This document shows, piece after piece, positions 1-13,523 of a stretch of 64,000 nucleotides of DNA. A program made the translations under genes and the position numbers. Below the pieces are notes generated by a model. It saw only the letters and a list, made by a program, of their open reading frames with translations, was not told the origin of the DNA and did not search any database. The number at the start of each line of letters is the position of its first letter. Positions within the stretch are counted from its first letter, which is position 1. Source of the DNA: Sindora glabra (lineage: Eukaryota; Streptophyta; Magnoliopsida; Fabales; Fabaceae); NCBI GenBank assembly GCA_020226215.1, contig CM035232.1:16652316-16716315 (forward strand). Direction: 5' to 3'.

Positions 1-239
1 CTAAAATGTCCAAAAATATAGGATGGAAGTTTGCAGCAGAAAATCAGCACTTGAGTTAGATAGAGATGGTTTTCAATTCAAGTTCAAATCTAGCAAGTCG
101 TTTTGAAGCCTGTCATTAGTTTTATGAATGGAAAATAAAGAAATCTGTATAAAGGGCACATCAACTAAAGTTCGAGGAGTCCAAATGCATCTTTTTAAGG
201 ATTAGGAAGTTATATACACCTCGCCTAAAGTATGGAGAT

Positions 240-429
240 TTGATGCATTTTACCTTAAAAAAATTGATACTTAAAATTATGACAGGAAAAGAAAATAACT
301 TTCTTCTTGGAAAAAAAAAAAACAAAACTTATCTTTCACCAAACTCCTTATATTTAACTTTAAACATATAAATTATTTTCCACCATCTTTCTGTAAAAGT
401 TTTTTATCCTAGAACAAACAAACGGAGCC
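240..429. repeat. MITE-like fragment related to the element at 31069-31340
   Basis: This AT-rich stretch ends in a sequence whose reverse complement begins GGCTCCGTTTGTTTG, a typical plant terminal inverted repeat. Its interior (AAAATAACTTTCTTCTTGG, then a run around TTTAACTTTAAACATATAAAT and TTTTCCACCATC) lines up by eye with the right half of the element at 31069-31340. No matching left terminus is visible, so the copy looks truncated or diverged on that side. The surrounding bases 1-1049 otherwise show no coding signal. Confidence 0.4.
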
Positions 430-1049
430 TAAGTTCAGTTCTTGGAATAAGTATGATACTAGGCTGCAGCTGAAGTAGATGATTTAGCCATATCTTACTG
501 TTCTGAATTGCAAATTAGAATAAGTAGTTGCAATATAAAAGATTGGTGGACTTCAGCAGCTGCTTAAGCAGTTTGTTTTATATTCAAATCAGATTGTATT
601 CATCACAGAAGCTCTGTTGTCTTCCGGCCCGCCATTCTGACATTTGTTAATATTTTATGTTTTTATTGACCCCATTGTTTTTACTTTTAAACTCGGGCTT
701 CAAGAGATTGGACTGAATGTTACTCAATATATCCTTAAAATTTGTAAAGGACACTTCCCTTGATAGTTGATATACTGATTATTATATGTAGTAATGTGAG
801 CTTCGGAAACTAAGAGAATGAAGAGTGAAGAAGAAAAGAAGAAAACTGCTGCAAAGCTCTGTTACCTAGAGCTGGCTCTGCATTGCTTAATATATGCACA
901 AACAAAGTATATTTCAGCCATAACCTACTGTATCAATTAACACCCTTACATTTAGCCTTACTGCTGATCTAAACATCACACAATGAAAACAGGAACATAA
1001 AAAGCAAAAGAGAAAAAAAAAAAAACCTGCATAAGATGACGGCAAAAGT

Positions 1050-1434
1050 GTCATTAACATCAGAATAGAGCCACTGAAAGCCTCTCCTTTTCTGAGTTTA
1101 CCACTGCTCTGTGTACTGGGCTCTTGAAAATTCCATTGCTCATAATCTGTTTATCTCATTGAACCACTTGTATCAATCCTTATGATCAAATCTTGATTGT
1201 TACATAGAAAATTATCAATGTTGCCTCAATTCGATCCAAGAGCCTCAGGAATGATTGGAACTTTAAGCCACTTGTTGTTTTTGAGAACTTGTAAACCTTC
1301 CACGGCCTTGTCTTGCAAAAGAAAAGTAATGGTGGATCCATCCGCACGCGGCCGCACGCCAAGAGCAAGATCAGGCCTTAAGAAATAGTTCAATTAGCAG
1401 TTTTAATCTCTCGGTGTATTCCAATGTGATATTC
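1050..1434 (-). pseudogene. Decayed fragment of a 2-oxoglutarate/Fe(II)-dependent dioxygenase (SRG1/LBO-like)
   Basis: Reading the minus strand from 1434 downward gives three blocks typical of plant DOXC-class dioxygenases. After a good acceptor (TTGCAG) at 1435-1440 comes an EYTERLKLLIELFLKA-like helix. Next is RPDLALGVRPHADGSTITF followed by LLQDKAVEGLQVLKNNKW, which holds the HxD half of the iron site. Third is QIMSNGIFKSPVHRAVVNSEK followed by RLSVALF, which holds the second His and the start of the RxS co-substrate motif. The blocks lie in different frames, the middle one reaches a stop just after PEALGSN, and the sequence between the first and second block is deleted. No upstream exons could be found in the next few kb of the minus strand. 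It is therefore a dead gene fragment rather than an unusual live gene. The family assignment is solid; the exact subfamily is a guess. Confidence 0.75.
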
Positions 1435-4400
1435 CTGCAATATTAGTATCTTATCAGGTTAAACATAATTCATAATGATTTGCTAGTAAGACATCTTGTA
1501 AGAGCACATTTGAGAACATTTAAAGCAGGTGCTAATCAGTCTATGAAAATGTTGCTGCTTTCTTTTATACTATTTTCAGGAAGAGAGGAAACAATGCGAA
1601 AAATCCAAAAAGTGAAAGATCCACTCTACACAGCAACTTAAATTCCCTGTGAATTTGATAGACTCAACCTCCTAGCCATCGTTTTTTGGCTTCAGCCTAA
1701 AGAAAAGTTAATAAACATAATTCTCATCGCAAGAGAGATGAATGTGTTATTGTATTTTTAGTAATGATTATAAGAATTGGAGAATACTTGGAATTCTTGA
1801 GGCGTTGGGACCACTCTTAATCGTCTTAAACTTTGTAATGAGAATGATAAAGTAAATTTTGAGTATTAGAATAAAAGATAATTTTTGAAAAGTTTTGAAA
1901 AGTGTTATAAAAATATAAATATAATAGAGTAATGATGGAGTAACTTTCTTAATTTTTGTGAAACAATTTGAAACAATAAATAAAAAGAAATAAAATGAGT
2001 ATTTAATGCCTTTAATTAAGGTGTTTTGACCATTTTTTTTTGTAATAACATAAGGCAAAACATTCAAAAGGAAAAAAATAGTACTAAAAGCACAACAAGA
2101 GCTTTCAATATAATTTATAGGGTGATTATTTTTTTAGTAATCCAAAATTTTAAATTGGATAAGTCAAAATTTTGAAAACATTGAGATATTATGGTATGGA
2201 CTATATTGTGCCAAGAGATCAAATCCATTGGCATCATCCTCCACTAACTATCATTGGTTGATCATGTGGATGGATCTCCAACCATCATTTCGAATGTAAA
2301 TTTCTTATTCATTCACTTGAATTGGATTGAAGAACTACGACAAATAGAATAATGGGTGAGCTTTTGAAATAACTGATTTTAATTAGGTGATATAATGAGT
2401 AGGTAAATAAAATTTAGAAGGTCACGAGATTAATTTTTTTCACTTAGTCCTATTTTGATTGTTATTTTTTATGATAACTAAACATTTTAAATTGTTTATT
2501 TTTTGAAAAGTTCAATTGATGGCATTGAAACTAGGAAGAGCATCAAAATTATTTGAAGGTCTTTGGAGTAGGATTTTAGGGAATTCTAAAATGTACATCA
2601 ATTACTCTTAAATGTTTTTAGTTCAAAAAGACTTTAAAAGGTGTGTCTTATGCTTTAAAATTATTGTCATAAGAATAGGAAATATGCAAGATTGATTTTA
2701 GGTTAGGGGCTTTGTTAAAAATTCAAGTTTTTATTTGAAAACCAATTTTTTAGGACATAAATTGATTACATCATTCGATTTATTTTATCTAAAATGTCTT
2801 TGAATTGGAATTTGTTTATGTTGAATAAATTACATAATCAATCTAGCTAGTTTAAAGATTCAGTAAAATTGTTGTAATCAATTATAACTCAAAAATTTTG
2901 AATGGTGAAGTTGTGCAATCGATTATCATATCTACAATTTTAAAATTACTATTGTATTATTGAGTATAACAAACAATTTCTCTTATCAACTCCTATATAT
3001 GACCTCTAATTTCATTTCTGATATAGAGAATCACATTCCTATTGTACTATCATACTTTGAAATCAAAATCTTAATTTGAATCAAAACCTTTTAGAATTTC
3101 ATCATTTAGAACTTATTTTGTAAAGAGCACTTATCCATTGTTCATTTTTTTCAATCCGAAACACTATTTTTTGTTTTTGGATTTTCTTGTATGGTATTAC
3201 AAGGAAGAAATTGTAAGCTTCCCGTGGATTATAAGGTTTCTCTGGGACTATCAACCTAGACGGATAATGTTATAGTTGCAAAATCAAAGATTGTTCAATT
3301 CTAGGGAATGCATGTACATTTAGGAGCAGCATTTCTTCTTAGTAAAATCATTATATATTTTCTTCCCTTATCTCTCTTTAATTTCTTCATATTTACTCTT
3401 TCTGCATGCTTAATTTGATTTATTTTAGTATTGATAAATGAGATGTGAAATTTGGTAAAGTGAAAATTGTTCAAGTTGATTCTTTTTTGTATCCAAGCAC
3501 TTAATTTTATAAGCCTCTGTTTTTTTGTTGAAAAAGTTGAGAGAAACTAATTCTTAGTATATTCTTATTTTAAAATTTTTTGTAATATATGTTATCTGGT
3601 AAAATTATTAAGTATATTATCTATGCCACAAAAAAAATTGTCTTAAGTATGAATTATTTCTTGTAAGAAGACAACTCCTACCCCAAAGTAATAAATGTTA
3701 TTTTTCTATGCTACTCTTTACGTGTAATATTTAGTAAATAGAATAATTTTTAATTTATTTTATACTTATAACTACAAGTATATAGGAGATAATACTGCAA
3801 AAAGATGTGTTTCCTGTTTTATTTAACCTCCCGTTCCTTTTTTTTTTTTTTTCCCCTTTCCTTGCATTTTTCTATTTCCGAAGTCTCCCATCAATGGGAT
3901 TTCAAAAATTTAATGTTCATTTTTCCTTGTATGAACAGTCACAAAGAGATTTAAACTTAACTATCAGCACATTATTCTATTCCTTTACCACTGCCTCACC
4001 ACCTTGTGCTTAAAGTAAACCTAATATTCTTCGTTACTCCAAAGTGGAACCATTGTCATAATTTACATGGATTTGAGTCACGCTCAGAATAATATGATTA
4101 AGGAATTGGTCACTGCTTCCGATGTCTCGGACGTCACGTGAGATTTCTTCGCAGCAGTGATAACTTTTGTTAATAGTGAGATTCCTAGAACAGAAGCACT
4201 TCTACAGTTCTGCTGAAAAAACAAACTAAGTTCTATCGGTCCCCGTGACTCTGACTCTAAGCCAAGAGTTATGCTTTCTTGCAAATAAATTATGAGAGAA
4301 AAATTATGTATATTTTTTTTAGAGTATCAATCAAGTTTTCAATATCTTTTATGATCATTATAAAGAACAATAATTAATATAAGACAATGTAAATTCAAAT

Positions 4401-4488
4401 ATTAAAACACTAATGTAGAGGCGTCACTATCTTTTTTTTAATATCACTCTTGCACTTATATTATTTATTAAACAAAAGTAGTAAGTGA

Positions 4489-4529
<41 letters not shown>

Positions 4530-5608
4530 TCCAACTCTTTTAAAGTATAAGATACATATTAGAGGATAAAGGGAGATATTATAATTTTTAATGAGAAAAA
4601 TTAGGGATTTAGAATTAAATAAATAAAAACTAATTAAAAAATAATTTTTAAATCTTTAACTCTCTATTCTCATTAAAAATCATAATATCTCACTTTATTT
4701 TTCAAAATGCATTTTGCAATTTAGAGGAATCTAATTCATATGTATGTGTATGTGTAGTAATATAATAACTTGTGCCATAATGAGTATATTTTTCTTATAA
4801 TAATAGTGACAAGTCACTTAATGTTAGTTACAAAGTTGTGATATTATAAGTTATTTGAATCTAAAACATTTAAAATAAAAAAAATTAAAATGATATTAAG
4901 TGTCTCCGTATCATTAAAAATACTAACAGATATTTTAACTTCACTATCATGAAGTGAGAGTAGGTAGGCTTATTCTTTTACTAACCTTAACAGCGTTAGC
5001 GTGTTAATGAATCAAAATTTCAAAGCTGTATTTTCCGAGCAGATGACCTCTATAGTAGGTCACCAAAATAATATATTGCCATTTTTTTCAAATCATGGAA
5101 AGTCAAGATTATCTATTGTAATTTTCTAACCAACTGTTTGGTGTAACAATCCATCAATGATGAAGTGAACATTTCAACGAGCATCAAAATTTCAAAGTCA
5201 CAAGCTTCTCACTGTAGTTCTTAGCTCAACTTGCCATGCCCACGTGTTGTCTCAATCATTTACTATTAGTAAATGATCATAAAATGTTTTTCAAACTCCT
5301 GTTCTGATCATTTCTATGTCAGAATTTACCATTATATGCGAAATCAAGCACTAAACATCCAGGAAAGATCCGCTCAACTAGAGATAGAAAGAAATTGAAC
5401 TTGCCACTTAAATTTTGTATATTGTCACTCAATGTTGTACAACAAAACCATCAGCATCGTAAGAATTGACCCCCAAATAAAAAAATATACATTCATCTAT
5501 TCATCTTCAAGAAATTGAAATAAGATATTTTGAATGTATTCAATATCTTATTTGAATGATTTAATCAATCGCCAAGTGAAACCAATTTTTGGTTTCACTC
5601 AGAACCTC
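1435..5608. other. Intergenic, no gene recognised
   Basis: AT-rich sequence with no ORF resembling a known protein. A somewhat GC-richer patch at 4084-4290 has a 66-codon open frame on the minus strand that I cannot assign. A dinucleotide repeat at 4489-4529 is listed separately. Bases 5400-5608 are probably 3' flank of the heparanase-like gene. Confidence 0.6.
4489..4529. repeat. Compound microsatellite (AT)n(AG)n
   Basis: About ten AT units run directly into about ten AG units. This is a compound dinucleotide microsatellite of the kind that is usually length-polymorphic. Confidence 0.9.
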
Positions 5609-8600
5609 CTAGCTGCTGCAAGCTGGGAGAAGAACATCTGGTACATGGACAAATACAATAGAGAGAGGGGAAACAGTTATTGGCTTTGATGGGTCCACGT
5701 GGATAGGATCCAAAGGAGGAATTTCACCATCTGCATTTACACTTAGAACGTTGCCATTTAGTAACATGGTTTGGCTTTGTATATTCCCTCCTTTTGCTGT
5801 CAAGTGGTATTCCTCTCTTGGCGTGTCACTTAAAGGCAGCCTTTTAACTTTTGATGTATGACTGTAAGAATGAAAATGAGACTTATTTTTATCCCATAAA
5901 CTCCCAATGTTTTTGAAGGCCACTTCGGCTTCAACAGTGGTGCTGTTCAGGTTGAGCAATAGTATTGTGATTCCTTTCTGTAAGGTAAAATGTCAAATCA
6001 GAATTCATACATTACTGATCCATTTGACATGGAAAATAAAAATGATTTCATGCCCCACAACCCATTTCTTACAACTTACAACTCCATCTACAACTAAATC
6101 TGTGATGGAATCAGAGTCAAATTAACCCCGCCATTAAAGCAGGTAAAGTCATTTTGAATCAAATTGTAAAATTGGTGCTATTATATAAATAGTTGTGAAT
6201 GAAAGTTGTTAGAGTAGGTAATGCTTGAAAAAGGAAATGCTACTTTCACAAGCCACTCTTTTACACACCCTATATTAGAAATCAGAGTGATATTAAAATT
6301 CACTTACGGATTGCTTTGCACAGTGTGCATATGCTCTTAAATTTTTGGTCCCAGAGAATGTCGTTGACAGTACATGTCTTCCCATTAATCGGTGCCAAAG
6401 AAGAGCACTGCAAGACAAAAAAAAAATACAAAGCATAGAAACGTTGTAATATAATTCTCAACCTGAAAAAATCAATAAAAAATGGGGTCCCCTTGATAAA
6501 ATTTTCTTGTTTTACTAGAAATGGGGTTCCTTACTTGGCCGACATATTACATCATGCAATTAATGGAGCTCACATCATAATGCTGAAGAATGGGAAATAT
6601 AATTGTAAACTGAGTTTGAACAAAAAGCAAAATCAACTAATAATTTGATAACTTGAAATCGATAACTCAAAATTTGTAGTAACTGAAACAGACATGTAAC
6701 TAAGCATTGGTCATTTGTAATTCTAATGCCCATTCTTCAGCATTGACAATATAAAATGAAGAATCTAAGTTTTAGTTTTGATTAGGAAAAAAAGAATTAT
6801 GAGCTACAAAGTTTAATACCTATAATAATCTGGATTTGGTATGAAATTACTGGTATTAAGTAAACCGTAGTTTCCTCCAATCAAAGACTGTCTGCAATAA
6901 GTTCTGGTGTCATAAGAGGCTGACATACCAAGCTGATCCAAATACCTGTGTTTAATATGATACGCAGATCAGCATCAAATTTATAAGCAACTTCTAATAA
7001 TGTTTAGGTAAAAAACTGTGAGAATTTACCAGAAACTGAACACAAATGCATCAGTCACAAGATGATGGCCACTATTGTAAGCCCCTCCTGCCTCACCAAC
7101 CCATGCAACTGCTGAGGTTTCAGAACTTTGAACTATATTTCTTAGGTCACTGAATGTTCTAATCATTCCATCAAGATTAGATGGATTGAGTATTTTTTCA
7201 ACAAGGCGTTTATCATCTCCTGAATATTAACAATATAAACAAGCTTTTAATTTATTATCAAATTATTAAAGAAAATTAGGAAACTAAGATTATAATCTGT
7301 TTGATGAAAAATACCTGGGCCAAGGTTATATATGTGGTGAGTGACCACATGCAAGGATTTACCAGATTTGTGAACAAATTCCTTGAACCAATTTGCATCA
7401 AAGAAACCTCCAGGAGCAATCACTAGTGGTTTAGGATCAATCTCTCTATATGCATTTTGAACTATATTTCCTAAAGCAATTAAGTCAGAGGCATATCGAT
7501 CTGCAGCAATACTTGCTCCAACCCCATTTCCACACAGTTCATTTCCTGGCCGCCAAAAACCAAACCTACAGTCAGTCCACATGCACACAGGTCTTCAAGC
7601 ATCAAAGGAAACATTTATGCTTAACATAGAACAGAACAGGTTCCTATATAAAGATTAAAGAGAAAGTTGACATTTTGCTCCTCAAACAAAAATATTGGTG
7701 AAAACACAAATATTATCAATTGTGAAATGATTCTATTATGAGTTTTAATGCCAAAAAAAAATTAGGCAGAAAGGATTTTGAAAAAAATCCCTTCATCAAC
7801 CCAGTTTACGTGGACTCAAGGAGACAGATAGACACAATAATAAATGTAAAAAACTTATAAATATTGTGTCTATCTCTCTATGGAATCCACAATAAATCAA
7901 GTCCTTACTGGAACTTCATAGGCACTTTCGATCTTATACATGAAAAATGCTTGGAACATGTCTTCCCTCACACACAAACACAGCGCATTGACCCACACAC
8001 AAGCGATCTCTCTCACTGTTTCTGAGCATGAGGCTGACTATGTGGTTGGAAGTGCGTCAAGCAGTGCTTCTTTTATCTAAGCAAGTGCACTTACCAAGCT
8101 CCCAACCATGAATGATGTAGTTCTTTCCCACGGTGTATCGGATAAAAGATTCAGCATTGGTATAGTTCCAAGGTCCATCTGCAGAATTGTCTTTTATGGA
8201 TTTTCCAGCCAAGGCATTCAATCCAAAAATAATCTTAGCGCTGAAATGAACCGTTTTAACAATGTTGAAATCAGTTAAAAACTTAGATGATTTTAAGGTA
8301 GCAAGTTAATAGGAAGACCTGCTTGTTACCCTGATTTATTGAAGAAGCTGTTTAGCTCATCCCATCTGTGCAATGGTAAGCAGCCTTCAGTGAAACCAAA
8401 CATTTCAGAAGGATTTCTAACAAAAGGTTTACAAGGTTGCAGAGAATCTGCAGTCCCATATATGACCTTGTCCTGCAATGTTCCACCCAATCTAATTTTC
8501 AAGGGCGAAAAGGCTGCACAACAATTGGAAGCAATGAATATATTGGTAATTTCACAACCTTCCAATTAGAGTTTAGAATAGATGAAGTACTGACGAAGTC

Positions 8601-9721
8601 AGTAATGAACAATACGAGATCGTTTTAGTATGTTTTATGGTACCTTTTACTGCATTTAATAAAATCTTGCTGTTAAGGTCCTGCATAAAATGATAAAGGA
8701 AATGTCAGAATCTTTTACTTATACGGACAATAAGCTTAAGTAATAGACGAACATTTTTTTGGTCAGGGGAACATTTTCAACTTCACAAATAGTATAGATT
8801 CGGCGGTGTGAATGCAAACTTAACAATTTAGAAAAAAATAATAATAATCAACTGATAAATGAGCTCAAGAAAAATGCAAAAATTAAAAAAAATACGAAAT
8901 TAAAACCCATATTTTACCATGCATCGATCTTTTCATCATACAGTCTGCTGAAACCATAGCCCGCTTACGGCGAGGAGAAAGAAAAAGGAAAAAAAAATCA
9001 ACATACATGTGAGAAAATAATTATTGTTCTTCCACAATGCGTAGAAAATGCCATTATATCTTTTGATAAAAGTTTTTTTTTCTTTTTTTGCCTTTTATTT
9101 TACTGGAATCATTCTGCAGTTGAGTTGGGAGATCCTATACACGCATTCTAGATTTCAACATCATTTAGAATGGAGAAAGCAGCAATGAGAAGATAAGCAC
9201 ATTCAGAACAGGAGAAACAACAAAAAGCATATTATCTACAAATAATAAGCAATAATGAAACAATGCAAAAACTTATTACAGATTCTAAAATCATTAAGAC
9301 AAAATGAAAAACAGGGATACCAGAATGGAGAAAGCAGCAATGAGAAGATAAGCACATTCAGAACAGGAGAAACAACAAAAACCATATTATCTACAGATAA
9401 TAAGCAATAATGAAACAATGCAAAAACTTATTACAGATTCTAAAATCATTAAGACAAAATGAAAAACAGGGATACCAGGTTGAGGAGAGATGCATGGCCC
9501 CAGCTGCACCTTCCATAGTCGCATTTCTCAGGAGGCCACCAATCCAGAGTTGCACAGACAAAATCATCATCAATCTTTCCGATTGGAGCTTTCCCATTAA
9601 TAAAAACAGTACCTTTCAGAGGTCCTTCTCTTCTTTCATACTGTGTGTTCACTTTTAAGAAGCTGAAGCTTACCAAGTAAATCGAAAAGCAGAAACCCAG
9701 AAGCCTAAGCTGAGAACCCAT
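5609..9721 (-). CDS. Heparanase-like protein (GH79 beta-glucuronidase), nine exons, 542 aa
   Basis: Exons in transcription order: 9721-9476, 8680-8644, 8513-8330, 8240-8095, 7545-7315, 7219-7030, 6945-6820, 6407-6308, 5977-5609. All introns are GT-AG, the phases join, and the sum is 1629 nt. The protein starts with a hydrophobic signal peptide (about residues 1-26). The GH79 N-terminal barrel follows, with FSPLKIRLGGTLQDKV and WELGNELCG; E207 in GNE is the expected acid/base. WVGEAGGAYNSG follows, where E324 is the expected nucleophile. The C-terminal part keeps YCRQSLIGGNYGLLN and ends in a beta-rich domain with REEYHLTAKGGN. Length and motifs match Arabidopsis heparanase-like proteins, closest from memory to GUS3. 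Known family members are secreted or wall/membrane-associated enzymes removing glucuronic acid from arabinogalactan-type glycans; the substrate here is inferred. The start is the first ATG of the signal peptide, about 140 bp below a TATA-like box. The odd point is a duplicated first donor site (see 9167-9478). Confidence 0.93.
9167..9478. repeat. 155-bp tandem duplication spanning the exon 1 donor of the heparanase-like gene
   Basis: Two head-to-tail copies (about 9167-9321 and 9322-9478) are nearly identical; only about two single-base differences are seen (for example AGCATA versus ACCATA). The minus-strand donor GTATCCCTG lies at the exon-proximal end of the copy next to exon 1, and an identical GTATCCCTG lies 155 bp further into the intron. 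The similarity implies a recent event. The duplication is intronic apart from the splice-site bases, so the protein is not changed if the exon-proximal donor is used. Confidence 0.92.
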
Positions 9722-9860
9722 TTTCCAGATTCAACTAAATTCAAGATCTTTGTCTTGTTTCAATGATGGGAGAGGAAGAAGCCATGGGAGTGAATAAGTA
9801 GGACTCGTTTTGCTGTGAGGTTTTACTACAGAGTCTTGGCAGCAGAGGCCCCAAAAACTC

Positions 9861-9868
9861 CTTTATAA
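9861..9868 (-). promoter_or_regulatory. TATA-like box of the heparanase-like gene
   Basis: On the minus strand the sequence CATTTATAAAGG lies about 140 bp upstream of the start codon at 9721. It is the best TATA match in the first 200 bp and would fit a 5' leader of roughly 110 nt. No transcript evidence is available. Confidence 0.5.
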
Positions 9869-10740
9869 ATGGGTGAGAAATTTTTCCTTAGGAGGAAAGG
9901 TATTTTTGCTTTGTTTTATTTTTCCAAATGCTTACGGGAAAGACACTTCACATGTACATGGAAGGCCGATGTTTGCTACTTATAAACTTGAGTTGAGATT
10001 GGCTCCTTGTTGAGGCTTCGTTGGTTTAAAGCCAAGCAAAAAACAAGGTTAATCTGTCCAAGGAATAGTTAATGCTTTTATTATGCATAATTTGGAGATT
10101 AAAAGGCTTTAGAATTTTAGTTTGAAAATAGTTTTTTAAAATAACTCTTAGAACAGATGCTGCGGCTTTAACATGCTCAAACCGGAAGTTTAATAAAGAA
10201 ATACGAAGAAGCATTAAAAAATATTAGGGTGGTTCAGATTAGATGTTGCCATAAATTAAATTTGGTCATTTGCTTGTATATTGCGTTTATTAGGCATAGG
10301 ATAAAAGGGGAAAAATAAATACAATTTATTTCCTCTCTTCTGCCTAACACCCTATATCTGGATTAAGGTGGTTTGGAATTAATGCAGGTTTAACATAACG
10401 TGATGTTGGTTGGTGGCGGGGTCACAATTCTGCTCTCCTTAAGCAAAGTACACAGATGTTGGATGACAAGAAAGAAAGGTAGCTTCTCGGGTCGGTTCTC
10501 CTTGTTCATTTGGTCATTTGGTTCTTCTTTCGCTGCTCAAGGGGAAAAGACAATGTTTGTTTCTTTTTTTTGGCCTGAAAGGGGAAAAGACAATTGGAAT
10601 TCCTTGTCGCCAAAACAAATGTTTCCTAGTCACAACCTTCTTTTTTTTTCACCACACACTTGAAAGCTATAAGAACACATGAATAATTTAATTTTGCCTT
10701 TTGTCAAATACTTTGCTTACCCCAACAAACCATCGGTCCC

Positions 10741-11398
10741 TGTTAAGGGTGGACAAAATGTCACAAACCGATTGAACCATTTTACATTCGGTTAGTTTAA
10801 ATTAATTAATTATAATAAACAGTTAGATTCAAATAATTATTATTTAATTTTAATTTTTTGCAGTCGATTGCGGATTTGAAAATTTTCAACTATATTAAAC
10901 TATAACCGACTGAATTATTTTAAAATTTAAGAATTTATTTTATATTGTATATTTTAAGTCCATTTATTGTTTATCCCTTCATTCTCTCAACCTTCACAAG
11001 TCATTTTTCAATTTTAAAATCTTACTCTCAAATATTTTCCTTTTAAAAAAACTCAATATTTATCCAAATCTAATTTCGTCTTACCAAATTTCAAATAAAA
11101 TATAAATACTAAGGTATAGAAATTAGGCAACATTCATTCTAAGTTGTTCATTTTCCTATATTGTACTTGAAATGTGAACGGATAAGAGACTTGTAAACTT
11201 TTCTACATGCTAGAAAAAAATTGAAACGATTAACTATTTTAAACCACTTTCAATCATTTGTAATCGATTAATTCGGTTAATAACGATTTGAGTAATAGTT
11301 TCAATCGGTTGTGGTGTATTTAAGAAAATAATCGATTTAAAATAATTAATTGATTTACAAATCGAAACTGATCAAAATCGAAATTTGCCCACCCCTAA
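10741..11398. mobile_element. Non-autonomous DNA element (MITE-like) with GGGTGG(A/G)CAAA ends
   Basis: The left end reads TTAAGGGTGGACAAAATG and the reverse complement of the right end reads TTAGGGGTGGGCAAATTTCG, giving imperfect terminal inverted repeats about 650 bp apart. The interior is AT-rich with recurring CGATT/AATCG words and no coding capacity. Ends of this kind (GGGTGGGCAAA) are common in plant MITEs, often placed with hAT. I could not find a convincing 8-bp target duplication, so the superfamily is open. Confidence 0.5.
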
Positions 11399-13386
11399 TC
11401 ACTACTTCGCAGCAACTAATAACTGGTTTTTGGCTGGCTATTGGTTTCATCTTAATATAATTTTTGTTATAATAGTAAAAATAGTTAAACCATTCAAGAA
11501 GAATGAATTTTGATTGTAAGGAAAGGTGCAAAACCTTCGTTACTTATTACATCTTTAATTAATATAATATGACTGTATAAAATTTAATACATTGCATGCA
11601 AGTGTCCTGTCCTTTGATTTATAAAAGATAGCAAATTCTTACAAAAAGTTAAATTTTTTAATTTTTTTTATAAACTTTTTACTAAATATTTAAAATTATT
11701 TAATTGATAATAAAATTTAAAAATTGATAAAATAAATTATTTTTAATTAGAAGAAAAAAAGTAGGTAAGTAATTTCTCATACTTTACAAAAATTACTTTT
11801 ATTTTTTTCATTTTATCAATTAATAATCAATTAAACAACCTTTATATCTTTTACTGCTTTAAAAAATTATATTTTTCATTTGACTTTTTTGTCAATCAAA
11901 TATTCTCGTAGATTTTAATTGTGAACTCTTTAATACATAGAAAGGCCGTCTAGTCAATCTACTACGATCAGTTAGAGTCTTGAGATCTTAATTAGACACC
12001 AGTAATTTGTTGAGCTGCTTCAAAACCAGGCATACCCAACCGGAGAAGGTTGATGGATAAGGTTGGGGTCCATTTGCTGTTGTCCACTATATATTGTTTT
12101 GAGTTTAAAAGTATCCACCAAATGATCCGGATCCTGTAGCACGAGTGAGAAAGACCAAGCACGCAAGCTAATCCAATTAATCAATCAATCTTATCGTTAG
12201 ATATGATGAGGAGAGGTCTTTTTGTTCGGTGGAAATGTGGTTTCCCTCCAAAGCTAATCCTTGAAACTTACGATTGATATATGATTCCTTTCCGTCTGCT
12301 GTCACCCACTACAACACCATCATCACACAACTTGAACAAATAATAACAATAACAACGACATAACATTGTAGAGAGTACATAAATGTTATTATCTTTGACC
12401 AAAAAGTGATGCTTTGGGTAGAGAAACGAGTTAGGTTAATTACTTATTTTTATTTAGGTGAAGAGTAGTTATTGTCTACAAGTGGGAAGTCCCCCACCAT
12501 AATCTAAATCATGGTTTTATATATACATGTTCCAATAACAAATGATAAAAAATTTGAATAATGTACTCAAAATTTTGTAGGTTGAATCTTAAATCTAATA
12601 AAAAAATCCAAATGCCTAACATAATGTTTTGAATAGATATTAATATATCAGACTTTTTTTTGTTTTGTATTCTTTTTTAAAATAGATTTGAATTCTTTTT
12701 ATTCTTTTATCAATTTTATTGTTAAATTTAAAAAGATAAAAATATTATTTTTATTTTCAAATTTGCTAATTTTTGTTAAAATTTACAATTTTTGAATAAA
12801 AAATTTTATATTTATCTTTTCTCAAAATCCATCTCAACCATTCTCTTAAGAGGATCCAAATTCCAAATTTTTATTAGAATATGAATGGCTATCATGTACA
12901 ATGCCATATGTTAAGTTGCTTGTATAAGTTACAAACAAATGGATGAGCCCATTGATTTAGTATAGTTACCTGACTTTGTAGGGTTTTTTTTTTTTTTTTT
13001 GTCTTACATTTTTTCGGCCGGTAAAAGAGGAAGAGAAGCTTTCTTTATCTTAAAATGAAATGCTTGAGAACATTGAGAAGTGATGAATTAGGAAGAGCAA
13101 AACCGAAGAATAAATGGGGGGTTCTTCACTTCGAAGTAAAAATATTGAAGTCGCAATTCCAACTGTTCTAGTTTTCAGTTTGAAGGTAACTTCACTTGGA
13201 CTCATACATTTTCAAATTCCAAAGGACGAAAATTATAGAGAAAAAATAAATCAAAATTCTTCAAGAAATGTCCACATCATGGAAGATTGCTTCGAGAGGT
13301 CGCATTGGCTTAAAGGCTAAAGGCCTCCCGTGAGACAAAATTAGGATTTATAGGAAAGAAAATGGAACGAGAGGATAGGATATTAC

Positions 13387-13523
13387 GTTGGTTAAGTGAT
13401 TATGACCGCTAATATTTTTTTTTATTACTACGTTAATTTTTATTATTCCGTGTTTATGTTGGTTAAGTGATTATGACCGCTAATATTTTTTTATTACTAC
13501 GTTAGTCTTTATTATTCCATGTT
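13387..13523. repeat. Two-copy tandem duplication, 71-bp unit
   Basis: The words GTTGGTTAAGTGATTATGAC and CGCTAATATTTTTTT, a TATTACTACGTTA block and TTATTATTCC all recur 71 bp apart in the same order. The copies differ by a few bases and by the length of a T run. Confidence 0.9.

Noticed and set aside
4084..4284. 66-codon minus-strand frame in a GC-richer patch
   Set aside because: It could be an exon relic, but no motif or flanking exon could be identified, so it is only mentioned in the intergenic entry.
10400..10663. 87-codon plus-strand frame
   Set aside because: No recognisable domain, no promoter or splice context, and a length expected by chance.
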